64,000 nucleotides of DNA, taken from positions 59,690,097 through 59,754,096 of the forward strand of contig CM034542.1 in the NCBI GenBank assembly GCA_020002185.1, read 5' to 3'. This DNA comes from Paraescarpia echinospica. Taxonomy: Eukaryota; Annelida; Polychaeta; Sabellida; Siboglinidae. Both the position numbers and the translations under genes were made by a program. Of this stretch, positions 33,379 through 43,895 are shown one piece after another; positions within the stretch are counted from its first letter, which is position 1; every line of letters starts with the position of its first letter. Under the pieces are notes generated by a model. It was not told the DNA's origin. It ran no database searches and saw only the letters and a program-made list of their open reading frames with translations.

Positions 33379-36300
33379 GTAAACAGCTTCAACCATATGG
33401 TTCTGATTTACGTTTTGTTCGTAGAGTTAATGCCAACATTGGAACTTCGGCTTTCTCTGTAGCAGCGCCAAAATAACAGCTACATCGTCACAACACCTGT
33501 ATCAAAATGCAATTTTAAATTGAGATTTCGTAGGACTAGTAAGAAAAATGAACGTATCTATTTAAAGGGATCGACGATGTGAAATGACCTGTGGGCTGAC
33601 ATTAAATTGTGCAATTCAACTTATCAATCCAAAAAAACCTTTTGATTTTATGTTTGTTATTATGTATCAACTACCATACCTTCAGGTAGTTTAAATCTAC
33701 CTTAATTTTAAGTTACATATCGTGTATATATTGCACCAGTGCAATTGCGTAGTGTGGGAATGCTATTTATAAGTTTATAACTTCTTGAATTTCCCTTCAG
33801 CATTTCCTTATTGCTCAATGTTTAACTATATTTTTCATTGTTCAGTTCAACTGTTTAGGGTGGTTTAGCTTAGACATGTTTACACTTTATTAGAAAATGT
33901 ACTTTTATTACGTTGAATAATTCAATTCAATTCAAAAGAGGACACCTGCACGAATAATTGCAACCGGTGAATGCATATGTTAATGTATAGTGTAACTAGA
34001 GGTTACATAGGGGCACAGATATTCCCTCCAGACGTTTCCCTGGTCACTTACCCTCGGACTTTTCTCCCGGTCATTTGCCCCTGGACATTGTGGGACGTCC
34101 GAGGGGTGTATCCTACGTTAGTTGTTGCAGAATTTACAATGTACACCCTAATAAAATAACAATAAAGAAAACCGAGAGGAGTTAAGCCAGAATATTAAGG
34201 AAGTACCAGTGGAGCAATAGGTTTACAAACGAAGAATTTTATGGGGATGTAAAGAAACTCACAAACAAGATTCGCATGAGGCGCCTACGGCTACCTAGTC
34301 ACCGGTATCACAACTTAGAAGAACCAGTGTCAATATTCACCCTCTCATGGCAAGAAAACAGGGAAACAGAAGGAAACATTCTTTAAGTTGATCTGCAAAA
34401 ACATTGTCTTGAAGAGACAGACCTCCCATCTCTGTTGAACGATCGACCCATGCGGAAACGGCTCATTTATGCTCCGGCCCCGGCCGATCAATGATGATGA
34501 TAATGATTCAGTTATAGGTATTTCACGTATGCCCAAATTAGCGTTGGCGACAGTTAATACCTGGTTTCATCATAATATTTATAGTTATTTTGGAATTGTT
34601 TAAAACATCCGTAACATGCTATCCCGTTAACAACAGGACTGTCCACACGGACACTTAACAATGACTGTCGAGGACTTCAAGGCTGCATACGCGCACGTCT
34701 TCCCACAAGGTGACGCCACTGTGTTCGCCGAGCACGTCTTCCGCACCTTCGGTCGAGGCAGCAATGGAAGGATCGACTTCAGAGTATTTCTGCAGGTTTG
34801 TTGCTGTGTTTGAAAACAAATCATTAATTGGCTTTGAGTTCAGCAAACTGTCGCCATGCAAAAAGCCCATTAAGAGTAGACAAGTTATAATTTAAAATAC
34901 AATTAGTATATTAGGCCTATAGGCAATTTAATGGTGAACAAAGGCTATAATTCTGGGCTTAAGCATTAGAAAGGTTAATAAAAACAAACCAATGCAAACA
35001 AGTCATGCCAGTTTACTAGAAAATCTTTTTGAATACACGTAATTTAAATTGCACGAACAGCGTCATTGAACTAAGAGATTGATTGCCATTGCGTAGTTGC
35101 TGTCCCGCAAGCTGCACAGTATGCCATAGGTATGTATCAATAGCAATTCCGCCGGGCTATAGCTCATTTGACGTAACTCGGACTCTGTGACAGACCTTCT
35201 CGACATCGTCGACGTCGTGACATATTTTCCTTGTGGTTGCCTGGTGTTTCGCGTGGGATCGACAAGGCAAATCTACTGTCTACTTTATTGCCAAGTTGAC
35301 AAGTACGCATCTAAATACAGATTTACATGGGAGACAATTTAAACAGCTGGTCACTTACATGAAGACGGGTATACACCATTGTAAAGTCAATAAGCTGTAA
35401 CCAATGTCTCGTGATTTGCGAATGTCAGCGTTCGGCCGCGTTCGGCGAGATGTCAGGACGAAAGTCGCTCGGCGTTCGGCGAAAGAATTCACTTAGACGT
35501 AAGCACGCGAGGGCGATAAAGTAGACGGTAGATTTGCCTTGTCGATCCCACGCGAAACACCAGGCAACCACAAGGAAAAGATGTCACGACGTCGACGATG
35601 TCGAGAAGGTCTGTCACGGAGTCCGAGTTACGTCAGATGAGCTATAGCCTCGTTGACAGTCGTTAGCAGACGAAACGGTGGTGGCTTCGCATTCGAAGAT
35701 CACGTCAAAACGGAGTTGCAGACGTTTATCGCTCAGTCTTCTTCAACACGTAAGAAGTGCAGCGACTCACATCTAATCAGTACTATTCAAATCGTAGAAG
35801 TATTTACCCCAGGCGTTGGGCGGACACACATTTCGGCCTAATTCCTGGAGACGAGAGTGTAACACTTTCTTCTGTTCAAATGTTCATCTGGCCTCGAATG
35901 GCCGTTCGCTCCCAATATAGCACTATGGCCGGAAGCCAGTCTGACCAACCACGACACTTGACACAAACCAATGTCGTCCCAGAAATCTGCTTCCGAAACC
36001 TTTCACACTTCGAACCAATCCAATCAACTCACTGAGTTTAAAATATATTTTGCTAGCTAAACGCCTGGCTATATCGGTACACATAAATCTTTAATTTACG
36101 TGAATTACTTATACAATTAATATCACTGGATTCCCTGTATCGAGCCGGATATCATAATGTTCATCGTACATTCCAACTCTCACGAATTAATCCATAATTT
36201 TAATAAAACACGTACTCTATTCATAAGCTAGGTGTGACCCCAGTGTTTTTCACACCTACATTTCTGTAAACAACTATTATAAGTTCATAATATACTCTTC

Positions 36301-37186
36301 TTATAACCACAACATAAGTAGTTTGCAAGGTCACCATATCACCAGTCATGTTAAGTAATTTCTACTGATACCAAATTTGGTATACCTAACCGTAAGATTA
36401 GTGGTGAACGCTACACATCAAATTAGTTAAATCTAACTCGTCGGTAGTTAAAACGTTAGAAGCCTTAATCGCCAGAGGGCGCCAGCACATACCTCAGCGA
36501 CAATACATACCAGAGATGGCAGCACCATCCCGTCAACAATACTTTTGTAAACAAAAAAACACTATTCTAAAGCCTGATTAAATTCTATACAAACCACTTT
36601 GTGACAGAGTTAATTTTCAGGGTGGCAATCTTGTTAAATCCTGTTAAAACTTATTTTGTGCCTAAATCGTCGGAAACCACGCTCTGAGGCGTTATTACTT
36701 GCAGCTATCTATAAAAAATCCTTAGTGTTTCAGTTTAACATATATTTAAATATAATCAGTAGATGCATACATTAATGTAAAAGTGTTTCTGTCCAACAGG
36801 CACTGAGCGTCCAGTTGAAGGGAGGTTTCATGGAGAAGTTGGAGTGGATCTTTCATTTGTACGACATTGACAACACCGGCTACATCAGTCGCGATGAGTT
36901 GCTGACATTGATCGAGGTATGTACGGCGACCACTATACCGAGTGTCAGCCACTACACCGAGTGTCAGCCACTACACCGAGTGTAAGACACTACACCGACT
37001 GTCTTACACTACACCTAGTGGCAGACATTATACCTAGTGTGAGACACTTCACCGAGTGTCAGTCACTACACCTATTGTCAGACACTACACCTAGTGTCAG
37101 ACACTACATGTAGTGTGTGTATGTGTGTGTGTGTGTGTGAGTGTGTGTGTGTTTCTGTGTGTTTCGTTGTGTGTGTATGTGTTTCC

Positions 37187-37238
<52 letters not shown>

Positions 37239-37998
37239 CCTTGTGTGTGTGTGTTTCTGAGTGGGTGAATGTGTGTTTCTGTTGGTGTGTATGTGTTTGT
37301 GTGTTTGTTTGTGTGTGTGTGTTTTTTTTGTGTGTGTCTGCGTATACTTAAACAATTGTCATTATCGTATTTGTAATCAGTATATATCAATATATAAACA
37401 CCCACCCCGACCTACTAACACACGCAAGCATCCAAAACACACACAGACTCACACATAAGTACGCACATACTCACGCAAAACACGGTGACACATGCACGCG
37501 CACACGCATGCACGCACACACGCACTCACTCACTCACGCACGCACACATGCATACACACACATACAAACACACACGCACACACACCCACACACATGCATA
37601 CACACAAACACACACACATACACATATGCACACACACACACATGCATACACACGCATACACACACACACACACACACTCATGTACACACACGCACGCACG
37701 CACGCAGACACACACACCTGAGCTAGTTTGCCGATGTTGTTATTCGTTTGTTCGACTGTGCGGGTAGGCGGTCGACCAGTTGAACAGAAGTCGTGTGCCG
37801 GCGGAGGAGCGAGTGTCCCCGCACACTCTCACTCATCACATCATGTCTCGTGCCGACAACGACCACGACAACAAATTATCCAAGCAGGAGTTCATCAGTG
37901 GTGCGCTCTCAAGCAAGACTATACAGCGCATGCTCGTTGGCACGCTAGCGGCGTCATCGTCACCATTTGCACATCGAAGGAAGTTGGCGAAACATTAA
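33271..37998 (+). CDS. Neuronal calcium sensor family protein, four coding exons, 204 aa
   Basis: Coding exons are 33271-33378, 34637-34795, 36800-36916 and 37768-37998, all in phase 0 with GT/AG borders. The product has the length of hippocalcin/neurocalcin/visinin-like proteins, calcium-myristoyl switch sensors that move to membranes when calcium rises. Seen: the N-myristoylation signal MGAQGSS; a Cys-Pro in EF1 (KDCPHG, non-binding in the whole family); EF2 loop [12 protein letters not shown], which has lost the acidic ligands at positions 1, 3, 5 and 12; EF3 loop [12 protein letters not shown], intact; EF4 loop [12 protein letters not shown], usable though the usual Gly6 is Asn. The C-terminus is Ser/Arg/Lys-rich and unlike vertebrate members. 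Family assignment is firm; the exact orthologue is not. Confidence 0.92.
34185..34510 (+). mobile_element. RTE-like LINE 3' end in calcium-sensor intron 1
   Basis: Translating from about 34205 gives [20 protein letters not shown], then [18 protein letters not shown] and [20 protein letters not shown]. This is the C-terminal tail typical of RTE-type endonuclease/RT polyproteins. It ends in a (ATG)n-like tail (atgatgatgataatgat, about 34491-34507). Only the last 300 bases survive, which is usual 5' truncation. Confidence 0.7.
34637..34795 (+). CDS. Calcium sensor exon 2 (EF1 and EF2)
   Basis: 53 codons from acceptor caacag to donor cag|gtttgt, beginning [20 protein letters not shown] and ending [10 protein letters not shown]. 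It holds the degenerate EF1 and the EF2 helix AEHVFRTF, which is identical to the family pattern, but the following loop has lost its acidic ligands. Confidence 0.93.
34796..36799. other. Calcium-sensor intron 2
   Basis: 2.0 kb. Apart from the foldback element at 35155-35648 I see no exon or named repeat. The sequence right of 35650 is unremarkable AT-rich DNA. Confidence 0.6.
35155..35648. mobile_element. Foldback/MITE-like element with 137-bp inverted arms
   Basis: The left arm (about 35155-35292) begins ggctatagctcatttgacgt. The right arm (about 35512-35648) is its reverse complement with only a handful of changes. It includes gtgacagaccttctcgacat, cctggtgtttcgcgtgggat and gacaaggcaaatctac. 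A loop of about 220 bp contains short gcgttcggc repeats. There is no ORF. A target duplication is not evident. High arm identity suggests either recent insertion or gene conversion. On transcription the intron could form a 137-bp hairpin. Confidence 0.88.
36800..36916 (+). CDS. Calcium sensor exon 3 (EF3)
   Basis: 39 codons from acceptor caacag to donor gag|gtatgt: [39 protein letters not shown]. The EF3 loop has Asp1, Asp3, Asn4, Thr5, Gly6, Ile8 and Glu12, so it should bind calcium. Confidence 0.94.
36922..37113. repeat. 19-20-bp repeat starting at the exon 3 donor
   Basis: About nine copies of cactacaccgagtgtcag(cc) begin within ten bases of the splice donor. Many units (for example acactacacctagtgt) are themselves short inverted repeats able to form small hairpins. 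The block passes into the TG tract. Confidence 0.8.
37114..37343. repeat. (TG)n tract in calcium-sensor intron 3
   Basis: About 230 bases of TG repeats with interspersed tttc/ttcc interruptions. The open frames on either strand here are artefacts. Confidence 0.95.
37418..37720. repeat. (CA)n-rich tract in calcium-sensor intron 3
   Basis: About 300 bases of CA repeats with interruptions (gcacgcac, atgcatac), ending about 47 bases before the exon 4 acceptor. It is complementary in sequence to the TG tract 75 bases upstream. Confidence 0.95.
37768..37998 (+). CDS. Calcium sensor exon 4 (EF4, C-terminus, stop)
   Basis: 76 codons plus TAA, after acceptor gggtag. It encodes [20 protein letters not shown], the EF4 region with loop [12 protein letters not shown] followed by FISGA (as in hippocalcin-like proteins), and a Ser-rich then basic tail [14 protein letters not shown]. 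The segment between EF3 and EF4 is about the family length but poorly conserved. Confidence 0.92.
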   Translation, partial: AVDQLNRSRVPAEERVSPHTLTHHIMSRADNDHDNKLSKQEFISGALSSKTIQRMLVGTLAASSSPFAHRRKLAKH

Positions 37999-38442
37999 TG
38001 CAATACAATTGCATTCCAAATATTGTTATAAGCATATATAAAAACGTTTTATTTGTTGCAATTTGGTAGCTCACGCGATCGCAACCAATTTTACATGTAA
38101 TAGTTGTAGACTTACTACAGTTATTCATGTAGAGTATACGATCCAACAAAGAGTTTAATAGTGGAAGCATTGTTTCCCGAAGGCATGGAATTAGAACTGT
38201 TCGGGTTACCTTCCAGAATATATTAACTTACGAAACACTTATGTAGCTATTTTCCTGACCAGCCTATGAAGTCTTGCTCATATTTTTGGTCAAAACAGCT
38301 CATGTCCCCAGCCTATAAATATAGGCTGCACCTTTTTGACAACAAATACACACATACAGTAGATAAATAAAATGATAACACTTTTATCATATCACGCCCG
38401 TAAACGTTTTGTATATTTTCGTCTTAAAACATTTGCTAACAT
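37999..38442. other. Downstream of the calcium-sensor gene
   Basis: Presumed 3' UTR and flank. No further exon. An aataaa hexamer occurs near 38365. Confidence 0.4.
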
Positions 38443-38770
<328 letters not shown>

Positions 38771-41700
38771 ATAACTTACGTGGCAATTTATTGTAACTTA
38801 CGTGACGCAGATCAAAGGGTCAAACAATTTCCCTTCGCGGTTAATCTATCTAGTTATATGTGTAGCTTGATATAAATCTAACTTTCGTGAAGATTTGCAA
38901 GATTCAGGAGATCTATTTGGAGTAAGACCACATTAAGGATTCGTCAGTCATTACACACCGAAAGAGTGCCATTGTAAATACCGTTTTGGTGTGATGTGAG
39001 AACTGTTTCCGAACACTTTGATATAGGACATGTTGGTCCCGTGAATACTGAATGTACTATTACAAAACAAGATAAAACATCAAATAGAAGTGTTTTCACA
39101 CGCGTGACTTACGTGGCATTTTATTGTAACTTACGTGACGGAGGTCAAAGCGTCAAACAATTTCCCTTTGCAGTTAATCTATTTAGTTATATGTGTAGCT
39201 TGATATAAATATAATTTTCATGAAAATATATATTTCGGGTAAAACAACATTAAGGATTCTTCCACCATTACCAAAGAGTGCCCTTGAAAATACCGTTTTG
39301 GTGTGACGTGTGAATTTGTTTCGGCTACTTTGACATGAGACATGTTGGTCCAGTGAATACAGAATGTACTACTGTATTAGACAAGATGAAACACCAAATG
39401 GAAACGAGTTTTCACACGCGTAACTTACGTGGCATTTAATTGTTACTTACGTGAAGGAAAGAAAAGGGTTGCAAACATTCCCGTTTGTGGTTAAACTAGA
39501 TATGTGTGTAGCATGAAATCAGTCTAGCTTTCGTTAAGATTTGTAACATGCAGGAGATCTATTTAGAGTAAGATCACATTAAGGATCCATCCGCCATAAC
39601 CTTCGAAAGAGTGCTCTTGAAAATACCGTTTTGGTGTGATGTGTGAATTTTTCGAGCTCTTTGACTTGGGACATGTTGGTCCCGTGAATATCGGAATCGG
39701 AATCGGAATCGGAAGTGTTTATTTGCCCCATATGTACAAACAAAATCGGTATCATTATCAAAAACCCATAACTACCTGCAGCTCAATTATGAAAAACTGA
39801 ATATGTGTTGAGATAATAAGTACAAAATACATGTATTATAAAGTAGAATATATAGCATAAAAGTAAAAGCAATCAATGTATGATAATAATCAATTAGCAA
39901 CATCTTAATCATGAACTATCAGGTAGCTGTAGATAAACAAAAACAAGGGTCAGGGAGACTGCCACTAAGACCATTATTGGTCGCTCTCGTAGCAGCCACC
40001 CCCTTAATTAATTTTCAACATAATATATTTGGCTTACTTAAACACTTTCGATGAAATGATAACAACACTAGTGCATACTATCATATGCAGTATCGGTTAC
40101 ACAAGCATTATAATTAAATTACCAAATAATAGATGTCAAACTCTCAAAAACAAAAATATAAAAAGTTATCTTACTTTTATAACTGGCAGATGGTTACAAC
40201 TACATCAGACATATTAATAACAGTACATTGTGTACGTAAATTAACAGAAGTAATAAGATTAAAACAAGATATAATTATTTGTTAGTTATTCAGAATGTCC
40301 ACATATATAACAATTTGGCAAAGAGCACTGTATTCTGTAATTTTGTAGAAAACATATTTTGGCATAACTAATAAATCCTTGAAGGCTATGTGTTAAAATT
40401 TTGTTCCTTATGTGAGGTGCAGTATTACTTATTAGTAATGGAATATCAAACCGAATGCATCTTTTGGCAAAGTCATGTTTTGCTCTATTTGTATGGATGT
40501 TGTCATGTATCCGTGTATTAATATTGTGAACATTTTTATTTAGCGTAAATGGTAAATTTTGCAAATATGCTGGTAATGTCATATGGACATATTTATAGTA
40601 TAGTTTCAATTTCTGTAAGTGCAGCATATCTGTTACATTAAGGATGTTTAGTTTCTTAAACAGCGGCTCAGTATGTTCATTATATTTTGCTAAACATATT
40701 ATTCTCATAACTTTTTTGTAGTTTGATGATTCTGTAACATTTAAAACCCCATATCATTAGGCCATAATTAATGTACGGTAACATTAAAGAGCTATACAAA
40801 GTAACTTTTATATTTACTGGTAAAAACCGTTTTAGTTTGTTTAATATGCCTATCAATTTAGAACATTTGATTGTAATATTTTTAATATGAATATCCCAGC
40901 TTAGGTTTTCTTGCAAATTCACCCCAAGAAGATTAAAGTTTTGTACTCTTTCGATTCTGGTTTCATCTATATTAAGCAGGAAATTGTTGACTTGTTTGTT
41001 TCTTAGTTTGTGTATTATATATTTGGATTTCTTTGTATTTACAGACAGTTTATTTATTTTCAGCCATTCATTTACCTTGTTTAATTCTGTATTTAAAAGT
41101 TGTTCGACGTCTTTTGGACATATGTTTAAAGATTGGATAGTTGTAAATAAAGTTGTATCGTCCGCATACATTACGAATTAAACTATTTCACTTGACTTTT
41201 GGTAAGTCATTTATGTAAATTAAAAACAAAAGTGGGCCCAGTATAGAACCCTGTTTCTATTTTTCAAATAACTTTCCATTAGCTTTAAGGCAGATTCGCC
41301 TATTCCATACAGATGTAGTTTACCTAATACAATTGAGTGGTCTAAAGTATCGAAAGCTTTTGATAAGTCTAAAAATATATTAATGGGTGTTTCATTAGAA
41401 TCCAGTGCGATTATTGTACGGTCGATAACTTCCATAATGGCATATTCAGTTGAGTGACCATATTTAAATCCGTACTGATTAGCATTAAAAAGTTGGTGTT
41501 CAGTAAAATATGAATATATCTGATTATGCATAACTTTTTCGATAATCTTAGAAATTACTGGTAGCAGAGATATCGGTCTGTAGTTATGAAATAATGTTTC
41601 GTCATCATTTTTAAAGATAGGAATAACTTTTGCAATTTTCATCTTATCTGGGAAAATTCCAGTTTTTAATATTTGATTAAGAAGTAATGTTAAGGGTTTT

Positions 41701-42208
41701 ATTATGTAAATGAATGTACTACTGCAATAGGCAAGATAAAATATCAAACGGGAGTGAGTTTTCACAAGCGTAACTTACATGACATTTTCTTGTAACTTGT
41801 GACGGAGATAAAAGGGTAAGAAACATTCCGCTTTGTGGTTAATCTAGTTAAGTGTGTAGCTTGATATCAGTCTAGCCTCCGTGAAGATTTGTAACATGCA
41901 GGACATCTATTTGGGGTAAGACCATATTTAGGATCCATCCGCCATTACCGAAATAGTGCACTTAAAAAATACCGTTTTGGTGTGATGTGTGAGTTTTTTT
42001 CCAGCACTTTGACATGGGACATGTTGGTCCCGTGAATTCTGAATGTACTACTGCATTAGACAAGATAAAACGTCAAGTGGGAATACATTTTCACACGCGT
42101 AACCTACCTGGCATTTTATTGTGACTTATGTGACGGAGACAAAAGGGTAAGAAACATTTCCGTTTGTGATTAATCTAGTTATATGTATAGATTGATATCA
42201 GTCTAATT
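38771..42208 (-). repeat. 325-bp satellite, about five reverse-oriented monomers
   Basis: Anchors of the type acttacgtgacggag lie near 38800, 39134, 39450, 41800 and 42123. Other shared phrases are agtgtagcttgatat-like, gtttggtgtgatgtg-like and ggacatgttggtcccgtgaa. Orientation is opposite to the array at 43.9-56.2 kb and the monomers are more diverged from one another (spacings 334, 316, 323). Subtracting the LINE at 39691-41710 leaves 330 bp between the third and fourth anchor, so the LINE interrupts one monomer. Confidence 0.88.
39691..41710 (-). mobile_element. LINE inserted in a satellite monomer
   Basis: On the - strand: RT with LKTGIFPDKMKIAKVIPIFK (about 41650), NYRPISLLPVISKIIEKVMH, NIFLDLSKAFDTLDHSIVL (about 41350), MYADDTTLFTTIQSLN (about 41160), and a thumb/C-terminal part VQNFNLLGVNLQENLSWDIH. 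Further parts are LYSSLMLPYINYGLMIWG and LHLQKLKLYYKYVHMTLPAY. The 3' tail is (TTCCGA)n (plus strand tcggaatcggaatcgg). It lacks endonuclease and the RT start (5' truncation). Frameshifts occur near 41220 and 40700. The VPQG box region near 41250 is degraded. Confidence 0.88.
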
Positions 42209-42220
42209 CACATGTTTTCG

Positions 42221-42574
42221 TCAGGTGTTTACGAACTGGTCTGTCGTTTCATTGTCTCTCTGTCTGTCTTGACGGAACACGTGTCTTTCGAAAGGAATGT
42301 AAACTTTTGGCTTGAAATAATTTGTCAATGTTGTTAGTGCGTGTTCGTAATCATCGTCACCACCAACCTCTTCCATCGTGAAGAAAATCTCTTGGACTTC
42401 TGATCCTGCATGGTGTAACAAAATCGCCCGCTTTTGTTTTATAATTGTTACCCATTTCGCTGTCACGTACAGTTTAAAACTGCGACGCCACTGCGTCCAT
42501 TTGATTCCGATATGGGTGGGATTGCTTTTTGTGTCAAACATCGGAATATTTGCGATTTCCAGCGCTACTGCCAT
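42221..42574 (-). pseudogene. Gypsy gag N-terminal fragment
   Basis: An ATG-initiated frame of 117 codons begins MAVALEIANIPMFDTKSNPT. It contains GIKWTQWRRSFKLYVTAKWV, KQKRAILLHHAGSEVQEIFF and PFERHVFRQDRQRDNETTDQ. This is the amino-terminal domain of a common animal Ty3/Gypsy gag. It breaks off after FVNT where the satellite begins, so the rest of the element is lost. Its reading frame is clean, which suggests a relatively young insertion. Confidence 0.85.
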
Positions 42575-42631
42575 TCTCGTTTCGTTTTATAGTTCAACTG
42601 AGTGTTCATTTGTAGTTTTACTCGTCGCCAA

Positions 42632-42797
42632 TGTAGTGTATTCACTTCTATCGTATCTAAACATCGATTAATACAGAGACTAACACAAACATGTGCTTTC
42701 CAATTTTAACTTTGTATTTGTACTCCCCGCTTCCGCCCCGGAATCAGGCCTTAATTACACGAGGAGGGGAGCGGCCATTAACAGTAGACACCACATC
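42632..42797 (-). repeat. Probable short 5' LTR and primer site
   Basis: On the - strand, TACACTACA is followed by TTGGCGACGAG (42621-42631), which resembles the primer-binding region after the LTR in Gypsy elements. The leader then runs about 50 bp to the gag ATG. The other LTR edge is a guess (TGTGGTGTCTACTG at about 42797). Confidence 0.5.
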
Positions 42798-42928
42798 GCA
42801 CGTGCCTATTAAAACATGGCATCCGTTTCAAGGAATGGACAGAACTACGAACAAACGAAATTAGCAGTATAAGGGCCCCCTATAGTCTGGCTTTCATTCT
42901 TATTGAGGGGCCTCAGTTTGAAAATATT

Positions 42929-43180
42929 TTAACTGTAGTCTAAAGCTATTCGTCTGTCAACGTATATCTCTGTAGAAGGTGCTATGCTCCCTAGGAAACA
43001 GAACTCTCCTACAGTCTCGAGTTCGTCATTTTCCAGGATGATGTGCTTGTTTGATAAAGTGATTACATTGCATTTGAAGAGGTCGATTTTCATATCCCAT
43101 TTTTGACATGCAGCATGAAGCTCTTTCTTTGCACGCAGTATCTTGAACATGGTAGACATTAGTGTTGTGTCGTCAGCTTA
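42929..43180 (-). mobile_element. RTE-like reverse-transcriptase fragment
   Basis: On the - strand, a stop codon is followed by ADDTTLMSTMFKILRAKKEL (catalytic ADD box), then WDMKIDLFKCNVITLSNK and VGEFCFLGSIAPSTEIYVDR. These are the palm and thumb signatures of RTE-type elements. Only about 250 bp remain. Confidence 0.72.
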
Positions 43181-43189
43181 ACTGATGTC

Positions 43190-43895
43190 AAAACTAAGGT
43201 ATGCAGGGCCTCACTCAGGTTCAAATTTTTGCCAATCCAATTTTTTTCCCAACAGGCTACGAACCGCGGACGGACATGCGATCGGACGCGCAATCGAACG
43301 TATTGAATATTGGATGATAATTCCAAATTTTTATAGATATTTTTTGTACAAAGCATGTGATTCACATTTTAATGCCACTTACAATATAGAATATATGAGA
43401 TGTTTCATTGCGACACATTTAATTGCCATAATTTGCAAAAGTTGGAACAAAACTATAACAAATTAGCAAACATATATAATGTGGAATCCCAATTTTTTAT
43501 ATACAATTAAAATTGGTGTATTCAAATTGTATACAAGGTATAATGGACTATGGAAGGTAATACTTGGAATTATAAAGTATTCGATTTTTTGTTGTACAAG
43601 TACCATATCATAATATCAGAAATACTACAGTTCGATTTTGTTTAATTTAAAAAACAAAATATTATATTGACACATATTTTTTTAAAATAAGTCGCCATGC
43701 AATGGCTATAATAAGTTACAGTTATTAATTAAAACATCGTGTATTCATTTGCTGTGAATGTTTCAATTGTTAAACTATAAATCAATCAAAACATTAATTA
43801 AATTAATTATCAAGCGTAGCTCCATGCCTTAGACCACCCAACGGGCTACCAAACAACGCGCGACGAACAGGACTCGCTACGGCAACGAGCTGAAA
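43190..43895. other. AT-rich centre between inverted satellite arrays
   Basis: Very AT-rich. No gene or named repeat seen. Confidence 0.5.
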
